Source: Xiphophorus maculatus
Taxonomy: Eukaryota; Chordata; Actinopteri; Cyprinodontiformes; Poeciliidae
Direction of reading: 5' to 3'
Assembly (NCBI RefSeq): GCF_002775205.1
Contig: NC_036456.1
Location: forward strand, 25,951,850 to 26,015,849
DNA: 64,000 nucleotides
Below, piece by piece: positions 55,001 through 64,000 of this stretch. Under the pieces are notes generated by a model that did no database searches, was not told the origin of the DNA, and saw only the letters and a program-made list of their open reading frames with translations. The position numbers were made by a program, and so were the translations under genes. Position 1 is the first letter of the stretch; each line of letters begins with the position of its first letter.

Positions 55001-58000
55001 TTGTTTACCAATTCTTGCTCAACAAACCGTTTCTGTTCAGGTTCGTGTTCGGGTCGTTGAAGCTCGACAGTTACCTGGAGTCAACATCAAACCCGTAGTG
55101 AAGGTGGCAGTTGCCGGGCAGACTAAGAGAACCCGCATCAGAAAGGGAAACAACCCAGTCTTCGATGAGGTAAGGAACTCTTACTGCAGGGGTGTCCAAT
55201 GTGAGGCCCGAGGGCCATTTTTGGCCCTTGGGATAATTTTGTGTGGCCCCTGACTGCAGTTCAAGAATTGCTCAAATCTGATTCTTAACCAGAGGTGGGC
55301 AGAGTATCTAAAAAATGTACTCAAGTAAGAGTAGGACTACTTCAACATATTTTTACTCAAGTAAAAAGTAGCTGTCCAAGAAATTATTCGAGTAAGAGAA
55401 AAAAATGTCTATTCAAGTACTGACTAACTGGTCAAATTATCAATCATTTAATGTTTAAAAATTACAAGACAGACACACCAAAACATAAAGTTAAGTGGAA
55501 ATTTTGTTATTTCAAGGACCAAAATGACAATAATTCATAAAAAAAAACATATTAAAAAAATCAGGTGACAGAAAATGTTTCCAAATCATTTTTTTTCAAT
55601 AGAAAACTTATGAAGCTTAAACAAAAACTGCAGGTGTGTGTCTGTATCTGGTGGATTTCTGGTTAAAACATGCTTGTTTTTAATTCAATGGGTAGAAAAT
55701 CCAGAAATTTTACTCAAGTAAAAGAAGAAATAGATCATAATAAAATAAATAAATAAAGTAAGAATAAAAAGTACAGCGTAGTAAAAATACTCCTAAAAGT
55801 ACAGTTTTTCAAAGAAGTTACTTAAGTACTGTAAATGTAAGTAGTTACTACCCAGCTCTGTTCTTGGGCATATGGAGCCAATATTCACACTTTATGTAAT
55901 TAGGTGGAGATTTCCACAGCAAGTTTTATCTTCTTAACCTGAAAATGTGAAATACAACTCAAAGAATTGTTGCTTTTATTTTATTTCATAAAATGCCACA
56001 AACATCCAGTGACTTTTTACCCAGAAACACACTTGGGCACATCCATTAATTAAACGCAGCTTTTGGGTTTTAGAAGAAAATTCTTATTTTTGTTGCTGGA
56101 AGTGAAATAAAAACATTTAATAGAAAACAAAGTAGAACATAATTGTTCGAACTGTAAAAATTAGGCAAAAATCATATGAACATATTTCTAAAATTAAAAT
56201 ATCGCTTCTTTAATGTATAGTAGTGCAAGTAAAGGATAAAACATTGACAATAATATTATTTTTGCATTTTTAATTGCGGAGAAAAAGGCTTATTTTGGAC
56301 ACCACTGCAAAGGACTTTATGTTTATTTTCTGTCAAACTCAAACATTTGTCGATTTCCATCTGCAGACATTCTTCCTGAACTTTTATGAGACGCCTTCAG
56401 AGCTGTTTGACGAACCCATCTTCATCACTGTAAGCCTGAATTTAAATTCTGAAACACATTACAAGGCAAATATGTTGACAACCTATTTATTTTATTCCTT
56501 ACAAGCTTCAGTTTTCTTTTATTTTGGTGATATGAACACAAAAGAAGCAGATTTTGATCAGGTATTTCCCACCACAGGTGTGTGACTCTCGCTCACTAAG
56601 AACTGATGCTGTAATCGGTGAATTCAAGGTAAAACTTTCATCTCAGACGTTTTAATTTTTCACTAAATTTGTCCTTTCACCTTCTCCAATAGAACCAGAT
56701 TCAGTTTTAATCACCTACTGAAAGCCTCTGCAATCATAACGGAGGCTCAGACGTCTTTGCTGAACATTTTGTGTTCAGGTTTTATTGAACAAATAACGGC
56801 AACAGCTGTTCGTGTCCTAGCAACCGAAAACATATGAGATAGTGACAAAAGACAAAACAACATCCTGTTAAGCATTCTTCAAAATAAAAGACTTCCTCTC
56901 TCCAAATAAATCATGCTTTGTACTTAAATATGTTTCACTTCACCTTTTTGTAATTATGTACAATAACAAGTCACAACCATTTAAATCTAAAATCTATTGT
57001 TTCACTACAGTTGGATGTCGGCACTGTCTACAATGAACACAGTAAGTGCGTTTTTGTTAGTTTTTACACTTTTTGCCATTTTATTGACAGGTAATTTTGA
57101 TTTCCCCACCCTTTAGGACATTGCTTTTTGAGGAAATGGCTTCTGCTGTGTGACCCTGACGACCTCTCTGCCGGGGTCAGAGGTTACCTGAAAGTCAGCG
57201 TGTTTGTCCTGGCAGCTGGAGATGAACCACCGGTGAGCAAGAGGCATGGCTGTAGATGTGGAAAATATTCCACACTTAAAATAAGAGGTCCTCCTCCTCT
57301 ATTTTTCTCTCTTCTTAATGTGCTTCTTTCAACTTTCCAAGAGAAAGATGACCTAGAAATGCAGTTTAAAAAAACATTAGCATGTTATAAAAAATATAAG
57401 CAAATTACTTGAAAATATTTGTATTTATTAAACTTAAATGCATGTTGATATAAATACCAGTTATTGATCAAAGAGTTAAGATCAAGTTGACTGATGAGCA
57501 GCCATTTTCTTTTACATTTTGTTCTTAAGGCTTGACCGTTAAAACGTCAATGCATTCTACATTGTAGGTATTTAAGCGTCTCTTGTTGAAAGGTCATGTA
57601 GGTTTTTCTGCTGTAGATACATTTAATTTAGAAGGAGTGACGACAAAAATGACTCTTTATATGGTAAAGGTTTCTAAACTAAACAGAGGCTTTTCTTTTA
57701 TAGGGTGTGGCGGGACGGCTGAAAAACGTATCACCACATAATAATTTCATATCAGTCGATATCAATACTTATTGTTTAGTTTTTCTGTTTTAAATATCTG
57801 AAATACCACCAAACTGGTGGCAGTATTTCGGAGCAGTTAAGAGCCTTAAACTGCTACTGTGGCAGTTACTCGTTGCTAGGTAACCAAAGAATGAGTGAGT
57901 TGCTAGGTAACCAAAGAGAGAGTTAGCTTATTCCACCAACATAGAGGTTGAACAGCTAAAGTCTTTCCTCTGCCTACATCTCCCAATCTAGAAAGCTGTG

Positions 58001-61000
58001 CTGTTCTAGATTGAAGTTCAATAAAAATTGTATATATTGACTATTTATCAGCTGTATTATTGATTGATGTCTTTTGCAATATACGTATATTGTTACCGAT
58101 TTGATGCCCAGTTCTACTCACGAGCATGAAAACAGCAGGTATTTACCTAATTTTATAACATTTTTCTATGCAGCCTGCTTACTTTGAGCATATTAGTAAA
58201 TATGCTAATGTTTAAAGTGTGGTTCTTCTTGTGCTGATGTAGTGAGCAAACCCAACTGAGTTTAACTTCCTCTTCGTGTTGTTGTGTCGTACCTCGTTTG
58301 TTTCCAGGCTGATAAACGGGAGTGTGTTGAGGAGAAAGAGGACATCGAAGGAAACCTGCTGAGACCGGCCGGCCTCTCTCTGAGAGGGGCCGTCTTCACG
58401 CTCAGGATCTTCAGAGCTGAAGATTTACCTCAAAGTGAGTCTCCGTAAAGTTTCTATCCTTTTTTTAGCTTCTTATAAGCTCAAACTGAGAACGCTCCGC
58501 CGTGTTTGGCCAGTGGACGACGCCTTCATGGATGGAATGAGGCAGATTCTTGGGTTTGACACCAACAGAAAGAACTTGGTGGATCCGTTGGTGGAGATCC
58601 ACTTTGCTGGAAAAACGGTGACGTTTACCTTCAGTAATATAAACCTTTCAGTATTTCAGTGAAAAACAAACCATCTGAAATCCATTGCTATAATCTTTCA
58701 GGTCTGCACCAAGATTTTGGAGAAAAACGCCAATCCTCAGTGGAACCAAAGCCTGGCAATGCCAATTAGAGTAAGACAAACAGAGAATGGTTTACCATGA
58801 AGCGTTAAACACAGATTAATGGTTATATTGGGTTGTTTTTTTTTACAGTTTCCCTCAATGTGTGAGAAGATGAGGATTCGAATTGTGGACTGGTGAATCC
58901 GTACATTTTATCTGACTAAATCTTACCAGTTTTATGGTTCGCTGAACCAACACTATCAAACAAACTACATTATAGAAACCTCAGTCATTTTCAGGGATGT
59001 GTTTCTGTTTCAAGGTTATTGGAACAATCATAGGTTTCAAATGGATTTTGGAAATCAATTTAATACTTGTTTTTTTCTTGTTTTTTTTCAGTAACTTATT
59101 TCAACCATCTCTTCTTTGAGTTGATCTGAATTTAAAGTCCAAATAATTAGAAGCTGTAAAGCAAGATGGCCGCTTTGGGCGTGCTGACATCACTCTGAAC
59201 TATATGGAAACTCAAGGAGTTGATTGGTGAAAACCAAAATTAAAATTTAAAAAAAACATAACTTCAAAAACAAAAAGAAATATTTCAATTAATCGACAAA
59301 ATCCCTTGATATAAGCTCAAGAGTTGTAATGTATTTTATTTAGTCTCTATTAATGAAGTAGCTTTTGTTTTGATCCAGTTAGAAAACAATGGATCCAACT
59401 TTATTTTAGTCTGGCTAAGGTATGCTGAACAGTTTGTCACGAAAAGATTAACACACCACTTGGTGTAATTGTCTTGTAATTAAACTGAGTAGTTAATCTG
59501 ATCAAAGCTTTCAGTTTCCAAAGATACTAGATTGATAGATTTGGCTTTAAGAATATGTTTAGCAGCACTGGGTTCTTTTTTGTCCCATTTCAGGGACAGA
59601 GCTAGTCACAACGACGTGATCGGTACCACCCACCTCTGCATGTCTAAGATCTCGGCCCCTGGAGGAGAGATCGACGGTAAGTCGCTTATCTAAACTAGTT
59701 TAAGGGTGCATTCACACCAGCCCTGTTTAGTCCACTTTAATCAAACCCCAGTTTGTTTGTCTGGAACGTCTGGTTCATCTGTGGAGGTATGAATCAAACT
59801 CTCATGCGGACCAAAAATCCAAACTATGTGCCTACAAATCTCGGTCCGGTTGAAGTGAGTGGTGTGGTTCGAAGGCATATGTGAATGTGAAGCGGACCAG
59901 AGACCTCTCTAAAAACAGGAAGTAGACTACAGTTCAGGGCATTCTGGGTAAATACAACCCAAACAAACATGCTAGTGGGAGAAATGGCTCGTGTTTTTTT
60001 TATGGAAGACAAAAAAGAAATCCTACAACCGCTAAAATCTGACTTCACTCCCATTTTTGTTTTTGTGAAGAAGGAAGTTGTGCTCAGTGTTTTCTTCTGG
60101 CCTTTTCATGTCGTTTCGTTTAGTGATTATTGGTGCAGAGGAGGAGAACAGGTTTTTTGCTTGTTTGATGCAATGCAGCTGAAAATGTAACAAATGTAAC
60201 AATTTTCATCTCCAATCGAACAAAATCTACTGGACTATCAGGTGAAAACATCCAAAAGTTAGTCTGACCTGAACTGGACCTCATTGGTCAAATCTAGACC
60301 GGATTTGAAAGCACCAGTGTTTATGCAGAACTTAGGCTTTGCTGTGATGGTTTTGTTTTGGGCTTTTTTCCACACAGACGCTCATACAAACTTCTCCTAG
60401 GCTAATCCCCTGAGGGACAAGAAGAACAGGCATAAGGGGAGACACTTGCTGTGCTTATTTGAAATTCAAATATGGTTTGATGTATGGGAGTTTCTAGAGG
60501 GGAGACGTGAAACGTGTCTTATTTGAAGTCAGTGGCTGTAAAATACATAATAACTATCATGAGCTAGTACAAATATAGCAGCATTTGGTTACCCTATGTA
60601 AGGAATATGTAATATTTATTAGAAAAAAAAACCTGTTTAGGTCTAGGTGAGAAGAAATTGGAAATATCAGATATTGAAATCTAGTCCGCAAATGATTAGT
60701 TGCACTTTGCTAATACCTTGGTAAAATTAATATATCCAATATGTTTTAAAACGAAATAGGCTGGCTCTGTGTTGTCTTACTCCATTGATCCTGCATGGCA
60801 CAGAATCAATGTGCCATGCATAATTCATTTCATTATAATTATTTTTGATGAATTATGGAGATACAAATTTATTTTTAAAAACTCCCAAACCTACCTCATA
60901 ATTACAATTCCTCTAGATATTGACTCCAGAATAAACCAAAAATTATTCTTAAAAATATTAAAGATATTTTTTCCTTTCTTTTTGCTTTTATTCGAGTCAG

Positions 61001-63599
61001 ATTTCTATATTTTTCCTCACTGACTGTGTTCATCATAGATCATTTGAATTTTCATTACGGATCTGGTTACTTTGGTCATTATTTCAGTTACACCTTTCAA
61101 AATAAGTTTATTTATTCGCACTTTTGAGAAACGTTGTTTCTTGGACAGCTTCTTCAACCGTTGGATGAAGTGTTGGTTTGTCAACGTAACACAGCATGGG
61201 TACCTTGCAGTTGACTTTGCATGAAGACAAACTCGATGTTTTTGTGATAAATATAAACATCACTCCTTCTTTGAAGCTAATTTTATTCCAGATAAATACA
61301 GCTTGCCTGAGTTTTGCTTTGACCATGTTTTCTATGCATCTGTCGAAGAAAACATGAACAATTTCACATCAACGCAGAGAGAACTAACAACATTGGCTTG
61401 ATTGCTTGGGTTTGGGTTTGAGTTGCGTTCAGAAACCTCTGTTTCCATTCTTTCATTTTGAATTTCTTTGACTCTTAACCATCCTTCCTCTCTACGCATT
61501 CAGATGACTTGACTCCTCGGACCGTCCACTCAGGCAGTACGTCTACCTTCCTACAACGCTTTCCCTTTACGAGAACCCACTCAGCAAATCTGTTTGATAG
61601 AAAATTAATTTCTGTGTAATAAAGAGAAAACCACAATCTATTTCCATCAGTAGAGCAGTTGTGTTTAGTGTTTTTAATGTGTGTCATAGTTGTTCTCTTT
61701 GACCGGTTAATAAATGTTTCTTATGTATCTTGTGTGATTGCAGTTGATGACAGCCTTGGTTTCCTGCCGACGTTTGGGCCGTGTTTTGTCAATCTGTACG
61801 GGAGTCCCAGAGAGTTCACCGCCTTTAACGACCCTCATGAAGCTCTAAACCTGGGAAAAGTAAGACTTCTGCCTGCATGCATGAATGATCACCCAGTTCC
61901 AAAAAGACACCAGATGTGTTGCCACATGGTGAGACTTTATTGAACCTTCAGGCACATTGGTCTGTTGAAGAGCCTGGTTATAATTTTGGTATAGAATTAA
62001 TATAAACTAATAATATTTTATTAATTGGATTGATGAATGAATGAATGAATGAATGAATGAATGAATGAATGAATGAATGAATGAATGAATGAATGGATGG
62101 ATGGATGGATGGATGAACAAATAGCTGGATGAATGAATGACTTCACTCCTCTGGGTAAAGTCGTATTTCTCTGGTCCTTCAGGGTGAAGGCGTGGCGTAC
62201 CGCGGCAGAGTTTTACTTGAACTGACCACCAAGCTGACGGAGAAGCCGGAGCACCGAGCAGAAGACGTCCCATCAGACGACCTGCTGGTGGTGGAGGTGA
62301 TAGACGACCTCCACCTCTTGGAAACACTAAACGTAGACACATCGAGGCCATCTTTCTCTCTCTTACTTACAGAAGTTCCTCAGAAAGAGGAAGTTTTCTC
62401 TGTTTGTGGCGTTTTACTCAGCCACGCTCCTGCAAGACGTCGACGATGCCATCCAGTTTGAGGTCAGCATCGGTAACTATGGCAACAAGTTCGACTATAC
62501 CTGCCTCCCTCTGGCCTCCACCACACAGTTCAGCAGGGCCGTGTTTGACGGTAAGTTGGGTTGTTAGTAATGTAGGATCTAACTATTAAAAGGCAAAGTT
62601 TATTTTCACATCCCTATAGAAAAAATGTAAATCAAGAATAGACTGGAAATTAGAACAGAGCCTTGAGGTTCTCCACAACTGAAGAGCCACACAATTCATG
62701 TATTAGCAAAAATAATTTAAAGATAGAACTGGACTTTGTGAAATTATGTGAAAGGAAAACTCCGCCCCCAAACAAAAGTGGGCGGGGTCAAGAAACAATA
62801 AGGGGCGTGGCCAAATAGAGCTGAACAGAGGAGGAAAGCGATACTGAATTACTATTGCTAATTTATCCATTTTGTCACTATATTTAGAAACTTTTCAGTC
62901 TCCTATAGTGACTTGTCAACAAAAAAGTGGCTAGCAACAAAAAGCTGTAACGTTGTAAACAATAGGAGACTTAAACTGGAGCAGCCATCGTTCAACCCAA
63001 GGAGGCCAGGATGGAGACAGTTTTAGCCAAAATAGTGCCAAATAGTCAAAAATTCAACAGAAACAAAGATAGCAGCCTTACGAACAAATTCAGTAATAAG
63101 AATTTATTTGGGTGTTAGCTACACTTTAAGAGGAGTAACTATAACACAAACACACAAGTTACAATTGAATCAACAGTTTTCTTCAGGTTCAAAAAGCTAA
63201 AACTCAACTATAACTCTTAAAAGAGCTTAATGCTTCACTTTGAAACCAAAGTAAATTTTTGAAAACTTATGTTTTCTCCTCTGTTTTAGGTTGCCACTAC
63301 TATTACCTCCCCTGGGGAAACATCAAGCCGGTGGTAGTTCTGTCGTCAGAGTGGGAAGACATTCGACCGAGGATTGAGGCTCTCAACATGCTGCTCGCCA
63401 TCATAGACAGACTGGTTTGTGCTGTTGCTTCTGTAAATTAGCCTCCTTAAGAGATTCATGCAAACACCAAAACAATCAATTTTCTTGTCCAGGAGACAAA
63501 CCTGCAGCAGGTGCAGCTGGAGGTCAAGGCAGGGAGCGATATGGAGGACGTAGAGCTGCGAGTTGTAGAGCTGCTGGATCATCTAATCGCAGACTGCAG
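40002..63599 (+). CDS. dysf: Dysferlin, N-terminal 737 codons (exons 1-22), partial
   Basis: Exons: 40002-40089, 50914-50969, 51507-51598, 52526-52631, 53575-53698, 53794-54050, 55041-55169, 56367-56429, 56578-56628, 57011-57041, 57117-57232, 58308-58434, 58514-58617, 58702-58770, 58849-58892, 59594-59676, 61504-61536, 61744-61859, 62183-62296, 62373-62550, 63290-63414, 63493-63599. All have GT-AG sites and agreeing phase; the frame is open throughout. The protein starts [20 protein letters not shown] as in mammalian dysferlin. C2A is residues 1-~110, C2B ~242-320, FerI ~310-372, C2C ~400-520, FerA begins ~680. Human dysferlin is about 2080 residues with a C-terminal membrane anchor, so roughly two thirds lies beyond the right edge. 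It is a tail-anchored Ca2+/phospholipid-binding protein that reseals the muscle sarcolemma. Myoferlin is excluded by the closer N-terminus and the v1-type alternative exon. Confidence 0.97.
40566..40900. mobile_element. Non-autonomous DNA element in dysf intron 1
   Basis: Begins tagagctggacagtaaatca, matching the reversed end of the element at 57705-58118, and shares ggttacctagcaact blocks with it in opposite orientation. The right end runs into the hairpin region. Confidence 0.55.
40921..41016. repeat. Long imperfect hairpin (about 40-bp arms)
   Basis: The left arm aacaatcactgacaattgat..gtggtgtactttg is repeated in reverse on the right, with a few extra bases in the right arm and a short tcag loop. 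The half-palindromes also recur at 41035-41065. Confidence 0.8.
41066..43337 (+). other. dysf intron 1, first part
   Basis: AT-rich intron with no coding frame supported. A CTCF-like word on the plus strand (ccagtaggcggc, one mismatch to the core) is at 42414-42425. Confidence 0.5.
43338..43410 (+). CDS. dysf: dysf alternative first exon (DYSF_v1 type)
   Basis: ATG to donor gtaagg, 24 codons plus one base, the same phase as exon 1, so it can replace it before exon 2. It reads [20 protein letters not shown] then VTFR, resembling the human alternative start (MLCC...RSDPVASLTFRG). It gives a C2A with a different loop 1 that lacks the DDDISD cluster and keeps only RRSDP. In human the variant first exon is likewise within intron 1. 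A CT/GA-rich stretch upstream (42960-43337) probably holds its promoter and 5' UTR. Confidence 0.85.
44690..44885 (-). mobile_element. Tc1/mariner transposase C-terminal relic
   Basis: The minus strand reads [20 protein letters not shown], the DDE-region signature of Tc1-like transposases (usually [15 protein letters not shown]). Only about 60 codons remain. Confidence 0.85.
45017..45120 (+). repeat. Duplicated ~100-bp segment, copy 1 (copy 2 at 47628-47735)
   Basis: cgccggctcctgctccttaa, tgacagacagacaaacac and gtgcagatctaaactt are shared in order with 47628-47735, in the same orientation, 2.6 kb apart. Confidence 0.85.
45505..46085 (+). mobile_element. Fish interspersed element, copy 1 (copy 2 at 59702-60262)
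   Basis: Starts ttaagggtgcattcacacca and ends actatcaggtg; shares cagggcattctgggtaaata, aagaaatcctacaacc and aaaatctgac blocks with copy 2. A reversed partial end is at 45157-45200 (gttttcacacctgatagc). Confidence 0.75.
46086..48120 (+). other. dysf intron 1, middle part
   Basis: No coding frame supported. Contains the second copy of the ~100-bp duplicated segment (47628-47735) and a short (TG)n near 47967. Confidence 0.5.
48128..48628. mobile_element. gtgtccaa element with inverted ends
   Basis: Left end caggagtgtccaaagtgcgg and right end ggtttgaacaccactc are imperfect inverted copies; the interior carries the tgtggcccctct words of the same family as 55187-56307. Confidence 0.6.
49655..50600. 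mobile_element. LINE-associated 3' repeat in dysf intron 1
   Basis: Contains words common in fish interspersed repeats (gttttctggaagtttgttcc, gagctacggagagccagtgt, ctgatctctagtttccagct). No frame of use. Assignment to a LINE untranslated region is tentative. A local inverted repeat (tgatttatgaactaaatcac...) is at 50078-50130. Confidence 0.5.
50914..52631 (+). CDS. dysf: dysf exons 2-4, rest of C2A
   Basis: Exons 50914-50969, 51507-51598 and 52526-52631. They read [19 protein letters not shown], then [20 protein letters not shown] with [11 protein letters not shown], then [20 protein letters not shown]. The NPNPVWNE and VKDHE loops are the conserved C2 features. Confidence 0.95.
52140..52330. 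mobile_element. acttgagtaa-family hAT-like fragment in dysf intron 3
   Basis: accagagttgggtagttata and repeated cttgagtaa words match the ends and body of the element at 55290-55860. Confidence 0.5.
53575..54050 (+). CDS. dysf: dysf exons 5-6, linker between C2A and C2B
   Basis: Exons 53575-53698 and 53794-54050. A Pro-rich start ([16 protein letters not shown]), an acidic stretch ([19 protein letters not shown]) and a basic patch ([16 protein letters not shown]) ending LANKPQDIQ. Intron 5 is only 95 bp. I see no counterpart of human exon 5a between them. Confidence 0.95.
54240..54720. repeat. Degenerate tattctcgtaatatta-type array in dysf intron 6
   Basis: Many imperfect repeats of attattctc / tattgcaactttattctgg; same composition as 31560-32000. 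Confidence 0.55.
55041..57232 (+). CDS. dysf: dysf exons 7-11, C2B and FerI
   Basis: Exons 55041-55169, 56367-56429, 56578-56628, 57011-57041, 57117-57232. They read [20 protein letters not shown] and [18 protein letters not shown] sequence, [67 protein letters not shown]. The last part is the FerI domain that follows C2B in ferlins. Confidence 0.95.
55187..56307. mobile_element. gtgtccaa element split by a nested hAT-like element (dysf intron 7)
   Basis: Outer ends caggggtgtccaatgtgag and ttattttggacaccactg are inverted copies. The inner element at 55290-55860 has ends cagaggtgggcag and the inverse of cagagctgggtag, and flanks ttcttaac / ttcttggg that could be a decayed 8-bp target duplication. 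Confidence 0.7.
57705..58118. mobile_element. Non-autonomous DNA element in dysf intron 11
   Basis: Starts gggtgtggcgggacggctga, with cgtatcaccacataata close behind, and ends gatgcccagttcta; relative of 40566-40900 in opposite orientation. Contains two ggtaaccaaaga repeats near 57880-57915. Confidence 0.6.
58308..59676 (+). CDS. dysf: dysf exons 12-16, C2C
   Basis: Exons 58308-58434, 58514-58617, 58702-58770, 58849-58892, 59594-59676. They include [66 protein letters not shown] and [20 protein letters not shown]. Introns 12 to 14 are 79 to 84 bp. Confidence 0.95.
59702..60262 (+). mobile_element. Fish interspersed element, copy 2 (copy 1 at 45505-46085)
   Basis: Same order and orientation of blocks as copy 1, from ttaagggtgcattcacacca to actatcaggtg. 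In dysf intron 16. Confidence 0.8.
60263..61503 (+). other. dysf intron 16, right part
   Basis: AT-rich intron sequence before the cassette exon; no coding frame or clear repeat supported. Confidence 0.5.
61504..61536 (+). CDS. dysf: dysf exon 17, 33-nt in-frame cassette exon
   Basis: Acceptor cattcag and donor gtacgt, phase 1-1, encoding [11 protein letters not shown]. Skipping keeps the frame: [13 protein letters not shown] instead of [24 protein letters not shown]. Human DYSF exon 17, at the same place, is alternatively spliced; the encoded sequences differ. Skipping here is predicted from phase only. Confidence 0.8.
61744..63599 (+). CDS. dysf: dysf exons 18-22, post-C2C region and start of FerA
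   Basis: Exons 61744-61859, 62183-62296, 62373-62550, 63290-63414, 63493-63599. Conserved blocks: [74 protein letters not shown] and the FerA helices [20 protein letters not shown]. Exon 22 ends in phase 2 at gtatag; the next exon is outside the window. Confidence 0.95.
62030..62115. repeat. (ATGA)n / (ATGG)n microsatellite in dysf intron 18
   Basis: About 16 tetranucleotide units of atga followed by about five of atgg, 70 bp upstream of exon 19. Confidence 0.95.
62551..63289 (+). other. dysf intron 20
   Basis: No coding frame or clear repeat supported. Confidence 0.5.
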
Positions 63600-64000
63600 G
63601 TATAGAATGGATCGTTTCACTGTTCCTGTATGTTTAAATCCTAAGACGAGTCGGTCCTCAGTTCAATTCTCAGTCTCAGACCATGTCGTTCACTTCTTTA
63701 TCCTTCTTATTTTCTGTCCATTTACTGTAAAATAAAAAGCCACCAGAGCTAAAAAAAAAAAAAAAAGTCTATTTCATTCCTTTAGTGCCATGTGGATCTA
63801 ATTGGCATCATACCTAAATTTACACCTGCAGGTGGAATGTAATAGTCTATTTAACATTTGATTGTGATCAAAAACACAATAAAATGATTTATACAATTTT
63901 TGAAAATACTGGTGAAAATCCTTTTAAAAAAGTTAAATGTTCCCAAATTTATTGTAATATTTCTTTTTTTTTTTACACCGAATTTCCACCAAAAGTGGGC
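63600..64000 (+). other. dysf intron 22, start
   Basis: Intron sequence after exon 22 to the window edge, with an A-rich tract near 63752-63768. No further exon is visible. Confidence 0.6.

Overview
The window is vertebrate nuclear DNA, most likely from a ray-finned (teleost) fish. Genes are split by many GT-AG introns, long AT-rich introns are full of fish-type DNA transposons and LINE fragments, and the right half carries dysferlin exons that read clearly as a fish orthologue. An acanthomorph such as a cyprinodontiform is possible, but that is only an impression from the repeats.

Left part (1 to about 35.1 kb, minus strand): three tandem genes related to ZNF638 (NP220), a nuclear matrin-type zinc-finger protein. 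ZNF638 also neighbours DYSF on human 2p13, so the synteny supports the call. From right to left: gene A (about 35.1 to 24.9 kb) holds two successive N-terminal-domain plus zinc-finger modules joined in one splice-consistent reading frame. Gene B (about 23.2 to 9.7 kb) can be followed from ATG to stop: N-terminal domain, split matrin zinc finger, RS-rich exon with an eight-copy 78-bp coding minisatellite, then a six-fold array of AT-hook plus acidic exon pairs, and a second matrin finger at the C-terminus. Gene D (about 8.4 kb to beyond the left edge) shows only its 5' exons. All four N-terminal modules share a YTPE..FGL..EDL region, a VIDYG-type motif (weak in the first module of A), and a Cys2-His2 finger split by a phase-0 intron at the same place.

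Middle (about 35.1 to 39.7 kb): intergenic DNA between the divergent clusters. It holds a non-LTR retrotransposon remnant (RNase H plus zinc knuckle) interrupted by a solo-LTR-like insert, a tRNA-like SINE piece, a second copy of a repeat also found at 19.5 kb, and a 92-bp (AC)n microsatellite.

Right part (40.0 to 63.6 kb, plus strand): the 5' third of dysferlin (dysf), the C2-domain membrane-repair protein of muscle. Twenty-two exons give about 737 codons covering C2A, C2B, FerI, C2C and the start of FerA. An alternative first exon at 43338-43410 and an in-frame 33-nt exon at 61504-61536 correspond in position and phase to the human DYSF_v1 first exon and alternative exon 17. The gene continues past the right edge.

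The most unusual item is gene B's array of AT-hook exon pairs, all in symmetric phase 1-1, with one pair freshly duplicated in a ~945-bp tandem repeat. With the two-module gene A and the RS minisatellite, it shows this ZNF638 lineage expanding its nucleic-acid-binding parts by exon and gene duplication.
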